From Microstegium vimineum (Eukaryota > Streptophyta > Magnoliopsida > Poales > Poaceae), in assembly GCA_022036555.1 (NCBI GenBank), contig CM039126.1, positions 36,163,090 to 36,227,089 of the forward strand: a DNA stretch of 64,000 nucleotides, written 5' to 3'. The notes beneath the pieces are model-generated. The model was not told the origin of the DNA, did no database searches, and saw nothing but the letters and a program-made list of their open reading frames with translations. The number at the start of each line of letters is the position of its first letter. Positions within the stretch are counted from its first letter, which is position 1. Made by a program: the position numbers and the translations under genes. Positions 1-9,467 of this stretch are shown piece by piece.

Positions 1-225
1 ATAAGGTGTAGAGTGTGTAAAGGAATAGGACACAACAGGAGTACTTGTAGCAGAAGGATATGTTATGGGAATACAAATGGTGGTGCTTCTAAGTCTACTA
101 GAGCCAATGGTGGTGCATCAAAGTTAGGTAATGCAAGTGCTGGTGCATCACAAGCACCTAGAGAGACTGATGGTGCCTCTCACACAACTAGAGGAAGTGG
201 TGCATCAAGAACAGAGACCACATAA
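1..225 (+). pseudogene. MULE (MuDR-like) transposase, C-terminal tail fragment
   Basis: The frame is open from the left edge to the TAA at 223-225. It begins with a CCHC zinc knuckle (C-x2-C-x4-H-x4-C, reading CRVCKGIGHNRSTC, about bases 7-48). A low-complexity tail of repeated Asn-Gly-Gly-Ala-Ser units follows. A knuckle of this form followed by a disordered tail is how many plant Mutator-like transposases end, where it helps bind nucleic acid. The catalytic DDE domain would lie to the left of the window. The identification rests on the knuckle alone, so a gag knuckle or another TE zinc-finger protein remains possible. Confidence 0.5.
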
Positions 226-231
226 TCCTAT

Positions 232-966
232 TTGGAATAATCGTCGTTTCAATTTCAGGGACGATGTCTCCTTCGACTCCATCACCAGTCTTGCCATTGG
301 TGGCACCTCGGCTGCTCTGGTGACACTACCATCCAACTTTGGTTCCAGTTCTAGGGACTCCTACACCGCCGACGATGCTCGTCGTTTTCATCATTGATTC
401 CTAGACACCCGCAACCTCTACTCTGAGGCGACGCGGGAAAACATCTGTCTCTAGAACACTCTAGATGCACAACAATTGGCAATCGCCGCCACCGACACCA
501 AGCTCGTCACAATGCGGGCTCGCCTCTCCGAATCCGACGCCATGATGGCGGGTAATAGTATCATCCATATCTTGTCTTTTTTGCCATTAATACCATAGTA
601 CGTTCATCGCACATTTACTTTTGTCTTTTCATGTAGCCGTGACGGCGCAGATGGAGAATCTGCGCATGACTACCACCATCGCCGCCGACGCCATGAATGC
701 ACATGGCGAGTAGGTGGAGTTTTGTCTCCAGGATGTCCGCAACCGCGTTCGGGAGATTACTCTCCATGGCATCCGTCGTGTTGTCGTCGTTGCTCTCTCC
801 ACCCAGGCCCGCTTTGGTCTGGACCTACTGGCTGTCGACCCCGGCTTCCCAGAAGATGAAGACCAAGAGTAAGAATGTCTTCGGGGGACCTTCTCGGAGC
901 ACGCTGAAGCGGCGACGAACCTCTCCCACATCGAGGAATCATCAACATGGTGTTCCTTGACGATTA
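232..966 (+). pseudogene. Decayed TE ORF (gag-like coiled protein), several stops
   Basis: Read in pieces, this stretch gives a coherent acidic, Ala-rich protein. One piece at about 257-397 ends in ADDARRFHH. A helical segment near 520-545 reads LSESDAMMAG. A C-terminal block at 636-962 contains VRNRVREITLHGIRR and FGLDLLAVDPGFPEDEDQE. In-frame stops lie near 395, 709 and 869. The C-terminal block resembles a protein type common in grass retroelements, with a basic helix, then a GLDL-like stretch, then an acidic end. I cannot name the family. No intact start or partner gene is visible. Confidence 0.35.
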
Positions 967-1202
967 GTTTGTACTTAGATATCAACTTAATAAAAACTAT
1001 GTTTATATATCTATGTGTATCTGTGTTTCCTTTGTATATTTTTTATTTTAAAAGTGATACAAGCTTGTATTGGCTATCACTATGTCTTATCTAAAGGCGA
1101 TACGATCCAATATCGACTACTCAAACCATTTTCTTGCTATTCTCAGTTTTCCACCCAAATACTAGGATAATATCTCTTTAGGAATTTACCATTGAGCGCT
1201 CT

Positions 1203-1768
1203 GCTAAACTCTTCCCCTTATAATTTTTCCAATATATAAGAATTCATAGGTACAATGCGTTTGATCTGATATGTTCCCTTCCAATTAGGAGACCACTTAC
1301 CAAATCGATTGCTTCTGCTCCCAACTGGTAGCACAACTTTCCATACGAGATCATGCTCTTCAAATTGTTTTTCCTTAACTCTGCTATTGTAATACCTTGC
1401 AACTCTTATCTTATTGGCTTCAATATTCTCCAAAGCCTTGAGCTGATGATAACGTAGATCTTCAAAATTATCAATCATAAGATTCATGTAATCATCGACC
1501 ATTAAATCCTTCCGTAAACTGACTCTTCATGATCCAGATTGGATTTCCCAAGGCAGTATAGCATCATGACCATATACCAGTATTTCATAAGGTGAAGTCT
1601 TTGTTGAACCATGATACGCCGTTCAGTACGCCCATAAAGATTCACTAAGAGTTAAATACCACTTCCTTGGCTATTTTTCAATCTTGTTCTTTATCAATTT
1701 GACCAGAATCTGATAAGAAGCTCCTGCCTAACCATTAGCTTGCGCATAATATGGGAAAGAATTTAATA
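1203..1768 (-). pseudogene. Ty3/gypsy integrase C-terminal fragment
   Basis: Read on the minus strand from about 1768 down, the sequence gives integrase-core remnants: a YAQANG-like motif, then a TSPYEMLVYGHDAILPWEI-like block with stops. A clean 94-residue end follows at 1502-1218. The end includes LVWKVVLPV and FGKWSPNWKGTYQI, the GPY/F-type C-terminal module of plant gypsy integrases of the RIRE2/Tat kind. The module binds DNA without sequence specificity during integration. The 5' side is cut at about 1768, where LINE sequence begins, so the LINE probably inserted here. Confidence 0.75.
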
Positions 1769-2098
1769 GTTTACTTCACTGGCTTCTGATTGCTAGATTC
1801 AGGAGCCCCTGGGTTCTCAGGCGCTTAATCCACCGGCGTTGGGCGGGGATCCCCCGGATTTGGATGTCCCGGATCCGTCCGGGTTGATCTCGCTGCCTGC
1901 CTAGACTCACCATGAGCGCGGGGTCACATCTCCGCCTCGCCATCGCTCCGGGTGTATTCCAGACAACGGCGTCGTGCTACTCCTACCCAGGCTGCCTTGG
2001 ACGGCTCCTCCCAGAGTCTGAGGAAGGGATCACCATCTCAGATACTTGAGAAGGTAGGCAAGCCGGTGGATATGCTGGTCCCTCTACCCGGGATTTAG

Positions 2099-2392
2099 AA
2101 GCGGCAAAAGAATGTCCCTCCTTCAATTTCCATGCCACGACGTAGCAGGCGGGTCGCCGGTGCCGCCCCCTGTCCTCCAGGGCCGGTGCTCTCGGAGGCC
2201 CAGAAGAGGGTGATGCGACATCTTGGCTTTGAAGAAAGGGAGATTATTCAGCCCACTCCTCAAGATAATTACAGTAAGCTTTTCAAGCCATTCCTCTCTG
2301 ACTGACATGTGTGTGCTTTGGCTGCTATTTTTGGTTGGGAAGTTGGAGATGGGGAGCAGGTGCGGGTTGTGGATGCCCTTACAAAGTTGTAA
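2099..2392 (+). pseudogene. LINE ORF1, C-terminal end
   Basis: In the frame ending with the TAA at 2390-2392, the sequence gives a basic PRRSRRVAG patch near 2135. It is followed by VLSEAQKRVMRHLGF and an acidic tail ending GEQVRVVDALTKL. A basic patch, then a KxLG-like helix, then a tail ending near an Ala-Leu motif is how grass L1 ORF1 RNA-binding proteins usually finish. One in-frame TGA lies near 2301. The knuckle-bearing N-terminal part is not recognisable in 1769-2098, which holds only GC-rich ORF1-like sequence. Endonuclease coding starts 50 bases downstream. Confidence 0.55.
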
Positions 2393-2442
2393 GGTTTTGG
2401 TTCATTGTTGGGGTCATTTTTTTATTTTTATACTTGGGTCAG

Positions 2443-3168
2443 ATGAATCCTTCGTCTATTTTAATTTGAAACGTGCGAGTCCTGAATCAAAGGGATTGCC
2501 GGAATTTTGTCAGGGAGGTCATTCATTCCAGCAAAGCTGACATTGTCTGTTTGCAAGAAACTAAGATTGCCAACATGTCCCAGCAGTTCTTTCTCTCGAT
2601 CTTTGGGTCTGTATATGACAACTTCATCACGCTCCCAGCCAATGGGACTAGAGGAGGGGTTCTGATTGCTTGGAAAGGGTGTTCATGTCAGGCAGTGGCT
2701 TCAAGGGTTGATACTTATTCTGCTTCCGTTTTATTTTCGGAACAAGAAGGTCACAATTGGTCGTTCACTGGGGGTCTACAGGCCTCAAGAAATATCAAGG
2801 CCCTGTGCAATGGGGCTTGGCTTCGAGGGGATTTTAATTTAATTTATCAAGCTGCCAACAAGATCAATGCTAATTTGGACAGAGCAATGATGGGAAGATT
2901 CCGGCGTTTTCTAGATGATATGAATCCAAGGAGATTCCATTATTGGGCCGAAAATACACTTGGTCCAACGAGAGGCGATCGCCTACTCTAGTCAGGCTTG
3001 ATAGAGCCTTTTGGTGTGGTGATTGGGACCATATTTTTCCTGATGCTGTCCTTCAAAGCACAGGAGCTGGAGTTTCGGATCACTGCCCCTCATTTTGGGT
3101 TTGAGTTTGAGTTCTTGCGGCAAGGGACGATTCCATTATGAGAGATTTTGGACCAAAATCCCTGGGTT
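2443..3168 (+). pseudogene. LINE ORF2 AP-endonuclease domain
   Basis: This domain nicks the target DNA to prime reverse transcription. From the ATG at 2443 the frame reads ILI then a TGA (2467) where the conserved Trp of the WN(V/I)RGLN motif belongs. It then runs open through NFVREVIHSSKADIVCLQE, which carries the metal-binding Glu of LQE(T). The GDFN motif is present at about 2837. After 2991 a frameshift moves the LVRLDRAFW and SDHCP motifs into another frame. The last catalytic SDH is therefore present but not in one ORF. The domain ends at 3168, where a reverse-oriented LINE piece begins. Confidence 0.8.
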
Positions 3169-3812
3169 TTTTTTTAGCTTTCAACGGGGGGATTACTCCC
3201 CATCTGGTTTTATTGAATCAAGGCATTGTGTAATAGGTTACAGTGAGGTTTACAGGGGGGGGCGAACGACATAAGAAGGGACTAATCCATGGTGGAAATG
3301 TTTTGCACCGCAATATCTAAAGTTGTAGTCCAAGCTTCAGTGATCTTCTTGTTCTTCTTGGGCATTCTAGGAGTCCACTGCATGGCCTCCGTTTTGCAAG
3401 AGAGCATAAGGTTTCTGAGGTTTATGTGCGCGTCCCGGAACACGATCCCATTCCTCCTCTTCCAGATTTGCCAACACAGGGCGATGAAAGCGCTGAGCTG
3501 GGCTTCAGGGGTGCCTGGGATATGCAGGGAACAATGAAGTTGTTTAGTTGTCGCATTCGGCGTCCCCTGCGTACCCAAAGCAAGCCAGAATTGGGCAGCG
3601 ACAGGGATATGGAAGATGATGTGATCCGGTGATTCCTCGGAGGCGCCGCACACCGTGCATCCTGGGGAGTCGACGATTTTCTTGTGATAAAGGTTGAGTC
3701 GGCATTGTATTCTTCCGCGGATCAAGAGCCAGACAAAGAGTTGGACGCGTGGGAGAAAATCCCGGGTTTTCTTGATGTTATTAAACTGAACTGGGATTCT
3801 CCAGTACAATCT
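3169..3812 (-). mobile_element. 5'-truncated LINE fragment inserted in reverse inside the larger LINE
   Basis: The minus strand holds the zinc-binding C-terminus of a LINE ORF2 (3809-3282). About 110 bases of 3' UTR follow, ending in an A run, visible on the plus strand as nine T at about 3169-3177. Host LINE coding resumes after about 3812. Order and orientation fit a 5'-truncated LINE copy retrotransposed into an existing LINE between its endonuclease and RT. The exact right edge and the target-site duplication are uncertain. Confidence 0.65.
3282..3809 (-). pseudogene. LINE zinc-binding (zf-RVT) and C-terminal region
   Basis: This is an open 175-residue frame. It opens NNIKKTRDFLPRVQLFVWLL, then GRIQCRLNL, and carries the C-x2-C...H-x3-H-like signature CTVCGASEESPDHIIFH. 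It continues with a Trp-rich IALCWQIWKRRNGIVFRD block. This is the zf-RVT domain that follows the reverse transcriptase in plant LINEs. It is unbroken over its length but has no RT attached, so it is a 5'-truncated copy and not a functional gene. The Met at 3809 is accidental. Confidence 0.75.
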
Positions 3813-5283
3813 AATTGTTCTGTGTAGCGTCTATTTATTAAACTTCAGCATCTCAGTAAGGGTTTACAAAAATGGGGGCAGCGGAAAATAGGGAACATTA
3901 AGGCTCATCTTGAGCTGGCAAGGGAAATTCTTCATCGCTTGGAAATAGAGAGGGATTCAAGGGCACTCTCTGAGCACGAGGAATGGCTGAGAAAGAAACT
4001 CAAAATGCACTGTCTTGGCTTGGCTTTGCTGGAGCAAACCATTGCACAACTGCGTTCTAGGATTTTGTTTCTTCAAGAAGGAGGCGCCAATACTGCTTTC
4101 TTCCATCAACAGGCTAGATACAGAAAGAAGAAAAACTCCATACATAAGCTGCAAGTTGGTAATCAGGTGGTCGTTTCACAGGAGGAAAAACAGAAGGCGT
4201 TGGATGATTTTTATGAAAACATTCTTGGCAGTGCTAAAGTTAGGGACTTCACTCTTAAGTTGGATGAGTTAGACTTGCAGCACCATGATCTTTCCGATCT
4301 TGATGCTCCATTCTCTGAGCAGGAAGTCTGGACTACCATAAAAAACATGCACATGGACAAGGCCTCTGGACCGGATGGCTTCACAGGGAGATTCTATAAA
4401 TCTTGTTGGACCAATATTAAGGGGGATATGTTGATGGCGTTGGACACCATCCATCGTGGCCATGTATTCAAATTTAGGCTTTTAAATACGGCTTATGTTA
4501 CTCCACTGCCTAAGAAAGTAGATGCAGTGGAAGTGAAAGATTTCCATCTTATAAGCCTGATCCATAGCTTTGCCAAGTTGGTGACTAAGATTTTAGCTAA
4601 TTGGCTAGCACCGTTGTTGCCTTCCTTAATCTCTGCAAACAAAAGTGCTTTTGTGCAGGGAAGGAAGATTCATGACAACTTTATGTTGGTCCACAAATGG
4701 TGAAAGCTCTGCATAAGAAAAAGGAGGCGCATATCCTCCTTAAACTAGACATCTCCAAAGCATTTGATTCGGTCTCTTGGTCATTTCTTCTGAAAGTCAA
4801 GAGCAAGGTTGGGTTCAGTCAACAGTGGTGGAATCTTATTTGCTTGATATTGTCCACCTCCTCTACACAGGTTCTTGTTAATGGAGTGCCCAGAGACATT
4901 ATTTTGCATCACCATGGTCTTAGACAAGGATATCCCTTGTCACCAATGTTGTTTATTCTTGTTATAGATGTCCTCAATTCCTTGGTCAGTTTTGCTACCT
5001 GGCGGGATTGTTGCAGCCGCTAGCCATTCAACAAGCACGACATAGAGTCTCCTGCTATGCGGATGATGCAGTTATTTTCCTGAGACCCCACAATTTAGAT
5101 TTAGTCATTGTCAGACAACTCCTGGATTTGTTTGGGCATGCATCAGGTCTTACAACCAATCTGACCAAGAGCTCAGTTTCCCCCATTCATTGTACTGATG
5201 AAGATTTGTCACTCACTCCAAGCATCCTCTCACTCCAAGCATCCTCTCTTGTTCAATAAAGGCAATTCCTTGTATGTACCTTG
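3813..5283 (+). pseudogene. LINE ORF2 reverse transcriptase, fingers and palm
   Basis: The RT copies LINE RNA at the nicked target. A 254-residue frame (3939-4703) carries a basic linker (ELGANTAFFHQ-like at about 4085), then KASGPDGFTGRFYK, LNTAYVTPLPKK and SAFVQGRKIHDN. A frameshift near 4700 leads into LLKLDISKAFDSVSW, which holds the first catalytic Asp, and then LRQGYPLSP. A second frameshift near 5008 leads to CYADDAVIF, the YADD box, at about 5054. All RT motifs survive in order but in three frames. Coding is then split by the TRIM inserted at 5284. Confidence 0.85.
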
Positions 5284-5365
5284 TATTGAGTTGCATGCAC
5301 CGACCAGTTCAACCCAAAAGCTTAAGCTGATGGGGAGAGGTGGGCAATTCACTTATATTCCAACA
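5284..5365 (-). repeat. TRIM LTR, left on plus strand (3' LTR of the element)
   Basis: This 82-bp copy matches 5483-5564 almost base for base; the one difference I see is GGGCAATTC against GGACAATTC. It adjoins the polypurine tract at 5366-5376. Confidence 0.92.
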
Positions 5366-5482
5366 CTCCCCCTCACGTGGAGGCTCCCTCAGGCCTTAGA
5401 CGTGGAATAGGAGCGAGCAACAAATATTTATTTTAATTGTGCTAACCAGGATTCGAACTCGAGACCTCTGGCTTTGATACCA

Positions 5483-5564
5483 TATTGAGTTGCATGCACC
5501 GACCAGTTCAACCCAAAAGCTTAAGCTGATGGGGAGAGGTGGACAATTCACTTATATTCCAACA
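5483..5564 (-). repeat. TRIM LTR, right on plus strand (5' LTR of the element)
   Basis: This 82-bp copy adjoins the iMet-type primer binding site at 5470-5482 with no spacer. It is followed by the target duplication CCTTG at 5565-5569. Confidence 0.92.
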
Positions 5565-5569
5565 CCTTG

Positions 5570-6770
5570 GCCTCCCACTCTCACTTGGAAAACTAACTAA
5601 GGAGGTGTTGCTGCCTCTAGTTGATAAGGTGTCTGACTCCTCCCTGGTTGGAAGGCCTCTCTTATGAACAGAGCTGGGAGGTTGGTTATGGTCAAGGTTG
5701 TGCTGACTATTGTCCCAGTTTACATCTTAATAGCCCTGGACCTTCCCAAATGGGTGCTTAAGGCTATTGACAAAAAAGGCAGGGCTTCCAGTGGAAGGGT
5801 CACCAACAGGCCAATGGAGGCAATTGCTTGGTAGCCTGGGAAAAAGTACAGAGACCAGTTGAATATGGAGGCCTTGGGATCCATAATCTTGAGCTTCTTG
5901 GCTGGGCACTTAGGATTCGGTGGTTGTGGGCACAAAAGACAAATGCTGATACACCTTAGGCTGGTCTTTCTAGCACTGTTCCTCACAAAGCCTGGGCCCT
6001 CTTTCATGCTGCATTTGATGCCATAGTTGGAAATGGAGAAGAAATACTATTTTGGACAGATAGATGGTTGGACGGGCATACCATGTCGGAAATATCGCCT
6101 ATTCTATTCAATACGGTCCAAAAACGGATAACTAAGAGACGGACTATGGACCAAGCCCTGCATAATAGAAGTTGGGTTCATGATATCAAGGGAGCCCTTA
6201 TAGTAGAGGTTTTGCTAGATTATCTTCTCATTTGGGATATGGTGGATGAAATTATTTTACATCCAGAGATCCTGGATAGATATAATTGGAAGTTGTCAAA
6301 GGATGGTTCCTATAGTAGCAAGTCTGCCTACACAACCTTCTTTCTTGGATCCATTAAGTTAGTTCGTGGAGAGAATCTAGAAAACCTAGGCTCCCTCGCG
6401 GTGTAAGTTTTTCATTTGGTTGGTGTTTTGCAACCGGGTTTGGACAGCTGACCGTCTAGCTAAGAGGAATCTACCCCATCCTGAGTCTTGTCCCTTTTGG
6501 GATCAAGAGGATGAAACAATAAACAATTTGCTGGTGGGCTGTGTCTTCACCCGACAGGTCTAGTCCATAGTTTTTGCAGTTGTTTGGGCTACTACCTTTG
6601 TCTCCACAGCCTGCTGTTACCAGTTTCCCTTGTTGGTGGAAGAGGTCTCCTGTTGTTGTACCCAAAGAAGTACAGAAAGGCATTAATTCCTTAATAATCC
6701 AAGTGGCATGGGAGATTTGAAAGCATCGCAACACTTGTGTCTTTGATAATAAGACTGCCCACAATGTGGG
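5570..6770 (+). pseudogene. LINE ORF2 continuation: RT thumb, connection and zinc-binding region
   Basis: Coding resumes directly after the TRIM. LGKLTKEVLLPLVDKVSD leads to NRAGRLVMVKVVLTIVPVY, the conserved block after the RT palm. WALRIRWLW and a long connection stretch follow (WTDRWLDG, then ILDRYNWKLSKDGSYSSKSAY at about 6255-6330). A frameshift near 6390 precedes FFIWLVFCNRVWTADRLAKRN and a degraded zinc motif, CPFWDQEDETINNLLVGC. In-frame stops include one near 5955 and one near 6563. The piece clearly belongs to the same LINE as 3813-5283. Confidence 0.8.
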
Positions 6771-7100
6771 TCAGACCCGATGCTGAAACAAGCAAAAGTG
6801 AGTCCAGTCATCGGGTAGTACCATTGTAGGAAGCGATGCCGAGTTCAAAAAACGTTGGCATCGAGGAATCTACTTGCTTCGATGCCTGAGCAATAAACAA
6901 ATATTTCTTACCCTGCGTTTGTTGCTTGCTCATGCACAAGAAATAAACATCGTACTCTGCCGTTGGTCCCTACAAGTCCGTGTATATCGATGTTGAACAC
7001 TGTGACGTTGGAGTGTTTTATCAGCATCGCCTGGGATAGCTTTCTCAGCCTCGACAAGGTCCTTAGGTCCATTAGCATGGAGGGGGGGGGGGGGGCTTTG
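6771..7100 (+). other. Unexplained stretch between LINE coding end and 3' UTR
   Basis: LINE coding fades after about 6770, and recognisable 3' UTR begins only near 7100. The 330 bases between have no readable ORF and no clear terminal repeats. They end in a run of 14 G (7082-7095). This may be diverged LINE tail or a small unrecognised insertion. Confidence 0.3.
7082..7095 (+). repeat. Homopolymer run, 14 G
   Basis: Fourteen consecutive G residues follow CATGGA. Runs this long are unstable and error-prone in sequencing, so the true length may differ. Confidence 0.9.
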
Positions 7101-7330
7101 GTGCTTTGCTGGAGCTTCCCGGTAGTTAGTTGGTAGGGCGCTGCATGTTGGTGCTTAATGCTCTAAGGCTGTTTTGGTCGTTTTTTGTTCTTTGAGTGGC
7201 GCATCGGTATCTTACTGTCTAGGGCGAGAGGTGTGTGAGTTGGGGTGTGTGTTGGGTCTCTGACCCTTATAACTTTTATTCTACCTTAATGAAATGACAA
7301 GTTGTTCTCTTACGTTGTTCGAGAAAAAAA
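7101..7330 (+). other. LINE 3' UTR and A tail
   Basis: The G/T-rich UTR ends ACCTTAATGAAATGACAAG, then TTCTCTTACGTTGTTCGAG, then seven A. The ATGAAATGAC plus TTCGAGAAAA ending is shared by many grass L1 elements and marks the 3' end of the element. Confidence 0.7.
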
Positions 7331-7685
7331 TGTACACACATACTGAATGGCCAAACTGTGTTTTTAGGTCGTAGAATTGGACGAGATCTGAGACAACACC
7401 ATTACGTGATGTAAGATCTCTCTCATCTTTGTTTTAGAGAAAATCTCTCTCTCATCTTTGTTCTGATAGAAAATCTTACTGGGTATCATTAGTATTTTCT
7501 TAGAAGTTTGATGACATAACAGAGTTGCACATTATTAGTATTTCCTTATCTGATTATAGTGAAGTTTACATTATTCATGTGATCCATATCCAACCATTTG
7601 TAGTATCTAGTTATCTGGTCGATGCTTCCTGAGTTATCATCGCTACTTAACAGTTTATGCATATAAGAGTAGTGTAAACAGATTT
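7331..7685. other. No gene seen
   Basis: AT-rich DNA without a long ORF. A short imperfect tandem copy of an ATCTCTCTCATCTTTGTT-like sequence occurs near 7408-7465. I see nothing else I can name. Confidence 0.4.
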
Positions 7686-7802
7686 GTTGTTTTGATCTGT
7701 TTTTTTTGGTCCCTTTGTTTTGGTTGTTTCTTTTTTTAGTCCTTCTCCTCTCCCTCCTCTTTTTTATTCCCTCTTTTGTTCTTGGCTGAGACCTTTTAGT
7801 TA
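7686..7802 (+). mobile_element. Short LINE tail, left half (continues at 13561)
   Basis: This is T-rich sequence with TTTTTTTAGTCC, CTTGGCTGAGACC and TTTTAGTTA. Joined in thought to 13561-13610, which runs to GGGACCTCGGTCCC and an A10 run, it makes a typical grass LINE 3' UTR of about 165 bases. AAACAGATT before the left half matches AACAGATT after the A run, a plausible target duplication. The copy would be severely 5'-truncated. The Helitron sits inside it. Confidence 0.4.
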
Positions 7803-8019
7803 TCTCTACTACATATAATGCATCAAAAAAACATTCCTAAAGCCACACAATAAAATTACTCCCACATAACTCGTATAGTCATTATCTCTCCTAAACTTTA
7901 CTAAGTATACACAGATTAATGCACCTAATACGATACCAATCCATCCTTAAAATAAAGAGATGAGATTCGCTCTAATATATAATCTCTCTTATCCAGAATG
8001 ATATGGCTGGGATCAATAC

Positions 8020-8670
8020 TCATCACTCACCCGCATCACGCGCGCGCGAGGCCTGACCGCCCCGTCTCCCGTCCCGCACTCGGCACTCGAGGACGGCGCG
8101 ACTCTCCATCTCCCTCTCTCTCTCCTCCCGCGTGACCTTCCCTCTCCCTCTCCTCCCGTCTCCACGCTCCTCTCCCTCCCGCGCCGAATGCCCGCCGCCA
8201 CCGGCCGGGACGCGCCAACCCGCCTGCGCAGGCCAAGGCGCGCGGGGCCGGGGCCGCCGGAACGCACGCACCGCCGGGACTCCTGTCGGCCTCGCCGTGC
8301 CGTGGTTGCGCCGCCGCTCGCCCCGATTTGTGGCGGAGGCCAGAGCGTCGCGGAAGCACGGCGCACCGGAACCAGGGCGCACCGGCGACGTCGCCACGCT
8401 GACACTCCGCCAGGACAGCTAGGTGTGAACCCCGGACGCCGTGGCGGACTCCGCGGCGGAACGAGGGCGCGACATCCGTGGCGGACGCGGAGCACGCTGG
8501 GCCGCGGCGAACATGGCTAGGGTTTCCTGGCCGTCATTGCTGCTGGAGGAGCTGTGCGGGGCTGCTCGAGCTGGACGTGGCGAGGGATGGAGATGTGCGT
8601 GAACTACCTCGCCAGAGGGTAGGGGCCGTCCATGGCTTCGGCGCCTCCGCCACGCACTGGCGCAGGTAAG
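8020..8670 (+). other. CpG-rich block in Helitron, probable captured promoter/first exon
   Basis: GC content rises sharply here, with many CpG and a CT-rich stretch (8095-8160), like the 5' end of a grass housekeeping gene. The plus strand ends at a good splice donor, GGCGCAG followed by GTAAGACGG at about 8667. Overlapping ORFs run on both strands (for example minus 8495-8013 and plus 8188-8520). High GC suppresses stop codons, so none is trustworthy. I could not recognise a protein in any frame. Confidence 0.4.
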
Positions 8671-8974
8671 ACGGACCTTGTTCGTCCGCCCCGTTGATCT
8701 TAATTTGCTGATAAAACCTGAGTTCATCACGCTATTGGTGGTGCACGCACGCCATGTGCTCGAGCTCATGCCTCATTGGCTGCCGGGAACGTTGATGAAC
8801 TCGGGTGGTTCAGGTGAAGAACGCCCTTCCTCCCGCTGCGTCTATGTGACGCATGGACCAGTGTTCTGTTGATTGATCTGCTTCTGCACTGTTCATCATT
8901 TGCCTTAATGTCTTGTGCTCACCAAATGTTTGTGGAAATGCCTACAGAACTGTCATGCGGGTTCTGACTGATGT

Positions 8975-9282
8975 GGCAAGTGACGACAAGCACCGGCGGC
9001 AGGTACAGATCCAGTTTGTTCTGATTCAATTTGTTTTGTTTTTTATTACAAATTTTAATTTACAGAATTTATTGGTAGACTATTTGGACCTCATGATTGT
9101 TTAGTAGCTCTGGTTGTTTGAAATTAAGGCAAGTGATGACGAGCACCAGCGGCAGGTACACGATCCAGTTTGTTCTGATTCAAATTGTTTTATTTTTTAT
9201 TACAAATTTTAATTTATAGAATTTATTTGCACACTATTTAGACCCCATGATTGTTCTGTAGCTATGGTTGTTTGAAATTAAG
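8975..9282 (+). repeat. Tandem duplication of an exon-like segment, two units of about 154 bp
   Basis: Units 8975-9127 and 9128-9282 align along their whole length with scattered substitutions. Each begins with a short exon-like piece, GCAAGTGA(C/T)GAC(A/G)AGCACC, ending CGGCAG at a GTAC donor. Each continues with the same T-rich intron-like sequence ending GGTTGTTTGAAATTAAG. The duplication therefore copies the exon end, donor and part of the intron together. Confidence 0.85.
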
Positions 9283-9391
9283 CATTCTTGTTTCTTAGCG
9301 AACAAAGTGAAAGTGTTGTTTTCCCTTGCAGGTTCATTGTGCTTGTTAAATCTGCCATGTCGTTCTGGTATTTTAGAAACAACCAAAAGCT

Positions 9392-9467
9392 ACTGTCTGT
9401 GCTTTGTGTTTACATACAGTATTTGCTTTACTGTCCGTGCTTTGTGTTTACATATAGTATTTGCTTT
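9392..9467 (+). repeat. Tandem duplication, two 38-bp units
   Basis: Units 9392-9429 and 9430-9467 differ at about two positions. Each runs from ACTGT(C/T)(C/T)GTGC through TTTGTGTTTACATA to GTATTTGCTTT. It lies in intron-like DNA of the Helitron. Confidence 0.85.

Larger units (their letters stand above)
5284..5564 (-). mobile_element. TRIM/SMART-type mini-LTR retrotransposon, complete, TSD CCTTG
   Basis: Two 82-bp LTRs (5284-5365 and 5483-5564) flank a 117-bp interior. Read on the minus strand, the LTR begins TGTTGGAATATAAG. TGGTATCAAAGCC (complement of 5470-5482) follows the upstream LTR directly and matches an initiator-Met tRNA primer binding site. The GTGAGGGGGAG polypurine tract (complement of 5366-5376) abuts the other LTR. 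The 5-bp duplication CCTTG is perfect at 5279-5283 and 5565-5569. The element has no coding capacity. Size, PBS and layout fit the SMART/TRIM class, which needs enzymes from other retrotransposons. Confidence 0.92.
1769..7330 (+). mobile_element. L1-type LINE retrotransposon, degenerate, with two nested insertions
   Basis: The parts come in L1 order: the end of ORF1, an AP-endonuclease, a reverse transcriptase with the YADD box, a zinc-binding C-terminal region, and a 3' UTR. The 3' UTR ends in TTAATGAAATGACAA, then GTTCGAG and a short A tract at 7324-7330, the terminus typical of grass L1 elements. The reading frame is broken by a stop at the start of the endonuclease, several frameshifts, a reverse LINE fragment (3169-3812) and a TRIM (5284-5564). 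The 5' edge is inferred from where gypsy similarity stops. I could not identify a target-site duplication. Confidence 0.85.

Noticed and set aside
5455..5482. tRNA-like words GATTCGAAC and GGCTTTGATACCA
   Set aside because: No cloverleaf can be folded around them. The second is the TRIM primer binding site, complementary to a tRNA end, and the first is family sequence of the TRIM.
8013..8520. Overlapping ORFs of 60-160 residues on both strands in GC-rich DNA
   Set aside because: Several frames are open at once because stops are rare at high GC. None has a motif, and Arg/Ala/Pro-rich composition on both strands is the sign of non-coding CpG-rich sequence.
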